44,955 nucleotides of DNA from Deltaproteobacteria bacterium (GTDB lineage: Bacteria > Desulfobacterota > Binatia > UBA9968 > JAJDTQ01). The position numbers and the translations under genes are program-made. The stretch covers positions 1 through 44,955 of the forward strand of contig JAPPNF010000160.1 of NCBI GenBank assembly GCA_028818755.1, in the 5' to 3' direction. Each line of letters opens with the position of its first letter. Positions within the stretch are counted from its first letter, which is position 1. The notes below the pieces were generated by a model. The model saw only the letters and a list, made by a program, of their open reading frames with translations. It was not told the DNA's origin and searched no databases. Shown in pieces: positions 43,928 to 44,955 of this stretch.

Positions 43928-44890
43928 ATGTCCGATATCATTTGGGTCTATGGCGAGGTGGTGGATGACGCCGTCACCTCCACGACGCTGGAGATGGTGA
44001 CCAAGGCCGCCGAGGTGGGCACCGCCGAGGCGATCCTGCTCGGTCCCGCGCCCGATGACGCGGTGGAGTTGCTGGGCCGGCACGGCGCCAGCAAGGTCTA
44101 CCGGTCGGCGGACCCTGTCTTCCGCGACTACCTGACGCTGCCGGCGGCGGCGGTGGTGGAGTCCCTGATCCGGCAACACAAACCCGCCGCGGTGCTGCTG
44201 GCGTCGAGCTACGGCGGCCGCGACGTGGCCGCGTCCCTGAGCGCCGGCCTCGACTGCGGCGCCATCACCGACGTTGCCGACTTCACCCTCACCGACGGCG
44301 CCGTCGAGGCCAAGATCCCCGCCTTGGGAGCCAGCTACTGGAACACCTCCACGCTGGTGCACGACGACGTCAAGCTGTTGCTCGTGAGGCCCAAGGCCTT
44401 CGAGCCCGCCCCGAACCCCAAGACCCCGGTGGTGGAGGAGGTGACGGCCCCGGATGACGCGGATCTCCGCAAGATCCGCCTCCAGGACAAGGTGACCGCC
44501 AAGGCCGAGGGGCCCCAGTTGGACAGCGCCAACGTCATCGTCGCCGGCGGCCGCGGGCTGGCCGCGGAAGAGAATTTCGACATGCTGCGGGAGTTGGCCG
44601 ACCTTCTGGGCGGCGCCGTGGGAGCCACCCGGGCCGTGGTGGACTCGGGCTGGGTGCCTTACTCCCTGCAGATCGGACAAACCGGCAAGACCGTCAAACC
44701 CGACCTCTACATCGCCTGCGGCATCTCCGGCGCCGTGCAACACCTGGCAGGCATGAAGGACTCCAAGATGATCGTGGCCGTCAACAAGGACGCGGATGCC
44801 CCCATCTTCCAGATGTGCGACCTCGGCATCGTCGGCGACGTCTTCAAGGTCATCCCCCAGTTGATCGAGGAGATCAAGGCGCGGAAGTGA
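43928..44890 (+). CDS. etfA: Electron transfer flavoprotein, alpha subunit
   Basis: The 320-residue protein has the variable N-terminal domain ([13 protein letters not shown]) and the conserved FAD domain: [61 protein letters not shown] and [22 protein letters not shown] lies in the C-terminal half. It directly follows etfB with no gap, so the pair is coupled. Partner dehydrogenases are not in the window; the upstream PaaA-like gene is the closest candidate. The stop lies about 65 bases before the window end. Confidence 0.94.
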   Translation: MSDIIWVYGEVVDDAVTSTTLEMVTKAAEVGTAEAILLGPAPDDAVELLGRHGASKVYRSADPVFRDYLTLPAAAVVESLIRQHKPAAVLLASSYGGRDVAASLSAGLDCGAITDVADFTLTDGAVEAKIPALGASYWNTSTLVHDDVKLLLVRPKAFEPAPNPKTPVVEEVTAPDDADLRKIRLQDKVTAKAEGPQLDSANVIVAGGRGLAAEENFDMLRELADLLGGAVGATRAVVDSGWVPYSLQIGQTGKTVKPDLYIACGISGAVQHLAGMKDSKMIVAVNKDADAPIFQMCDLGIVGDVFKVIPQLIEEIKARK

Positions 44891-44918
44891 CGCGTTTTCC
44901 TGTGTCAAACCAAAGCCA

Positions 44919-44955
44919 AAATGTCCCCTTTTGACAAAGCAGAGATGTCCCCTTT
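44919..44955. repeat. Repeated ATGTCCCCTTT motif at the window end
   Basis: AAATGTCCCCTTTT near 44919-44932 and ATGTCCCCTTT at 44945-44955 are direct repeats, with TTGACAAAGC between and a TGTCAAAC before. Several spaced direct repeats of this kind are common at the ends of large insertion sequences such as the IS21 group; whether an element begins here cannot be seen from this window. Confidence 0.4.

Overview
This window comes from a GC-rich bacterium (mostly about 65% G+C by eye) with Gram-negative-type genes such as TatA/TatC, Zn-ADHs, ETF and NitT/TauT-type ABC uptake. The mix resembles uncultured Desulfobacterota/Tectomicrobia-like lineages: ring-hydroxylating oxygenase, luciferase-like monooxygenase, DUF1989 proteins, several substrate-binding proteins and acyl-CoA carboxylase. 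The taxon is only a guess, because no rRNA or tRNA is present.

Layout. 1-1.7 kb: dioxygenase beta subunit and a Zn-dehydrogenase. 1.7-10.6 kb: an accessory island with an SbcCD/YhaNO-like ATPase-nuclease pair, a HicA-like/HTH toxin-antitoxin-like pair with a palindromic operator, a Fic protein with a repeated inverted-repeat promoter, and an AT-richer dGTPase. 10.7-15.8 kb: a monooxygenase, two alpha/beta hydrolases (one without its nucleophile), an LsrF-like aldolase and a second Zn-dehydrogenase. 15.8-21.4 kb: rpoZ, bioB, Nudix, a racemase-fold protein, PgeF, a tiny standalone transcript, a HEAT-repeat protein and GDPD. 21.4-26.5 kb: a three-gene acyl-CoA carboxylase operon and tatA-tatC. 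26.6-34.1 kb: histone-deacetylase-like amidohydrolase, FabF-FabH, an EamA transporter, DUF1989, and an OPRT/amidohydrolase/PyrR cluster. 34.2-40.1 kb: an ABC importer with three tandem substrate-binding proteins, the third carrying an amber codon in its signal peptide. 40.1-44.9 kb: an M20-like protein and a second DUF1989 on the minus strand, then a PaaA-like di-iron protein, a 62-residue protein and EtfB-EtfA.

The most unusual feature is a family of about 162-bp hairpin elements (copies at 1-112, 1730-1890, 18641-18802 and 23183-23345). Their core is nearly invariant. Their outer 31-bp arms differ strongly from copy to copy, yet within each full copy the two arms remain complementary. The exceptions are G-U wobbles on one strand only. 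All full copies lie at the 3' end of a gene in the same orientation, and two of them supply that gene's TAG stop codon. This suggests a TA-targeting mobile hairpin that is constrained or homogenised as an RNA structure.

Two other points stand out: a complete tiny transcription unit at about 19725-19917 (promoter, strong ribosome binding site, 12-codon ORF, three stem-loops), and several enzymes of familiar fold that lack expected catalytic residues.
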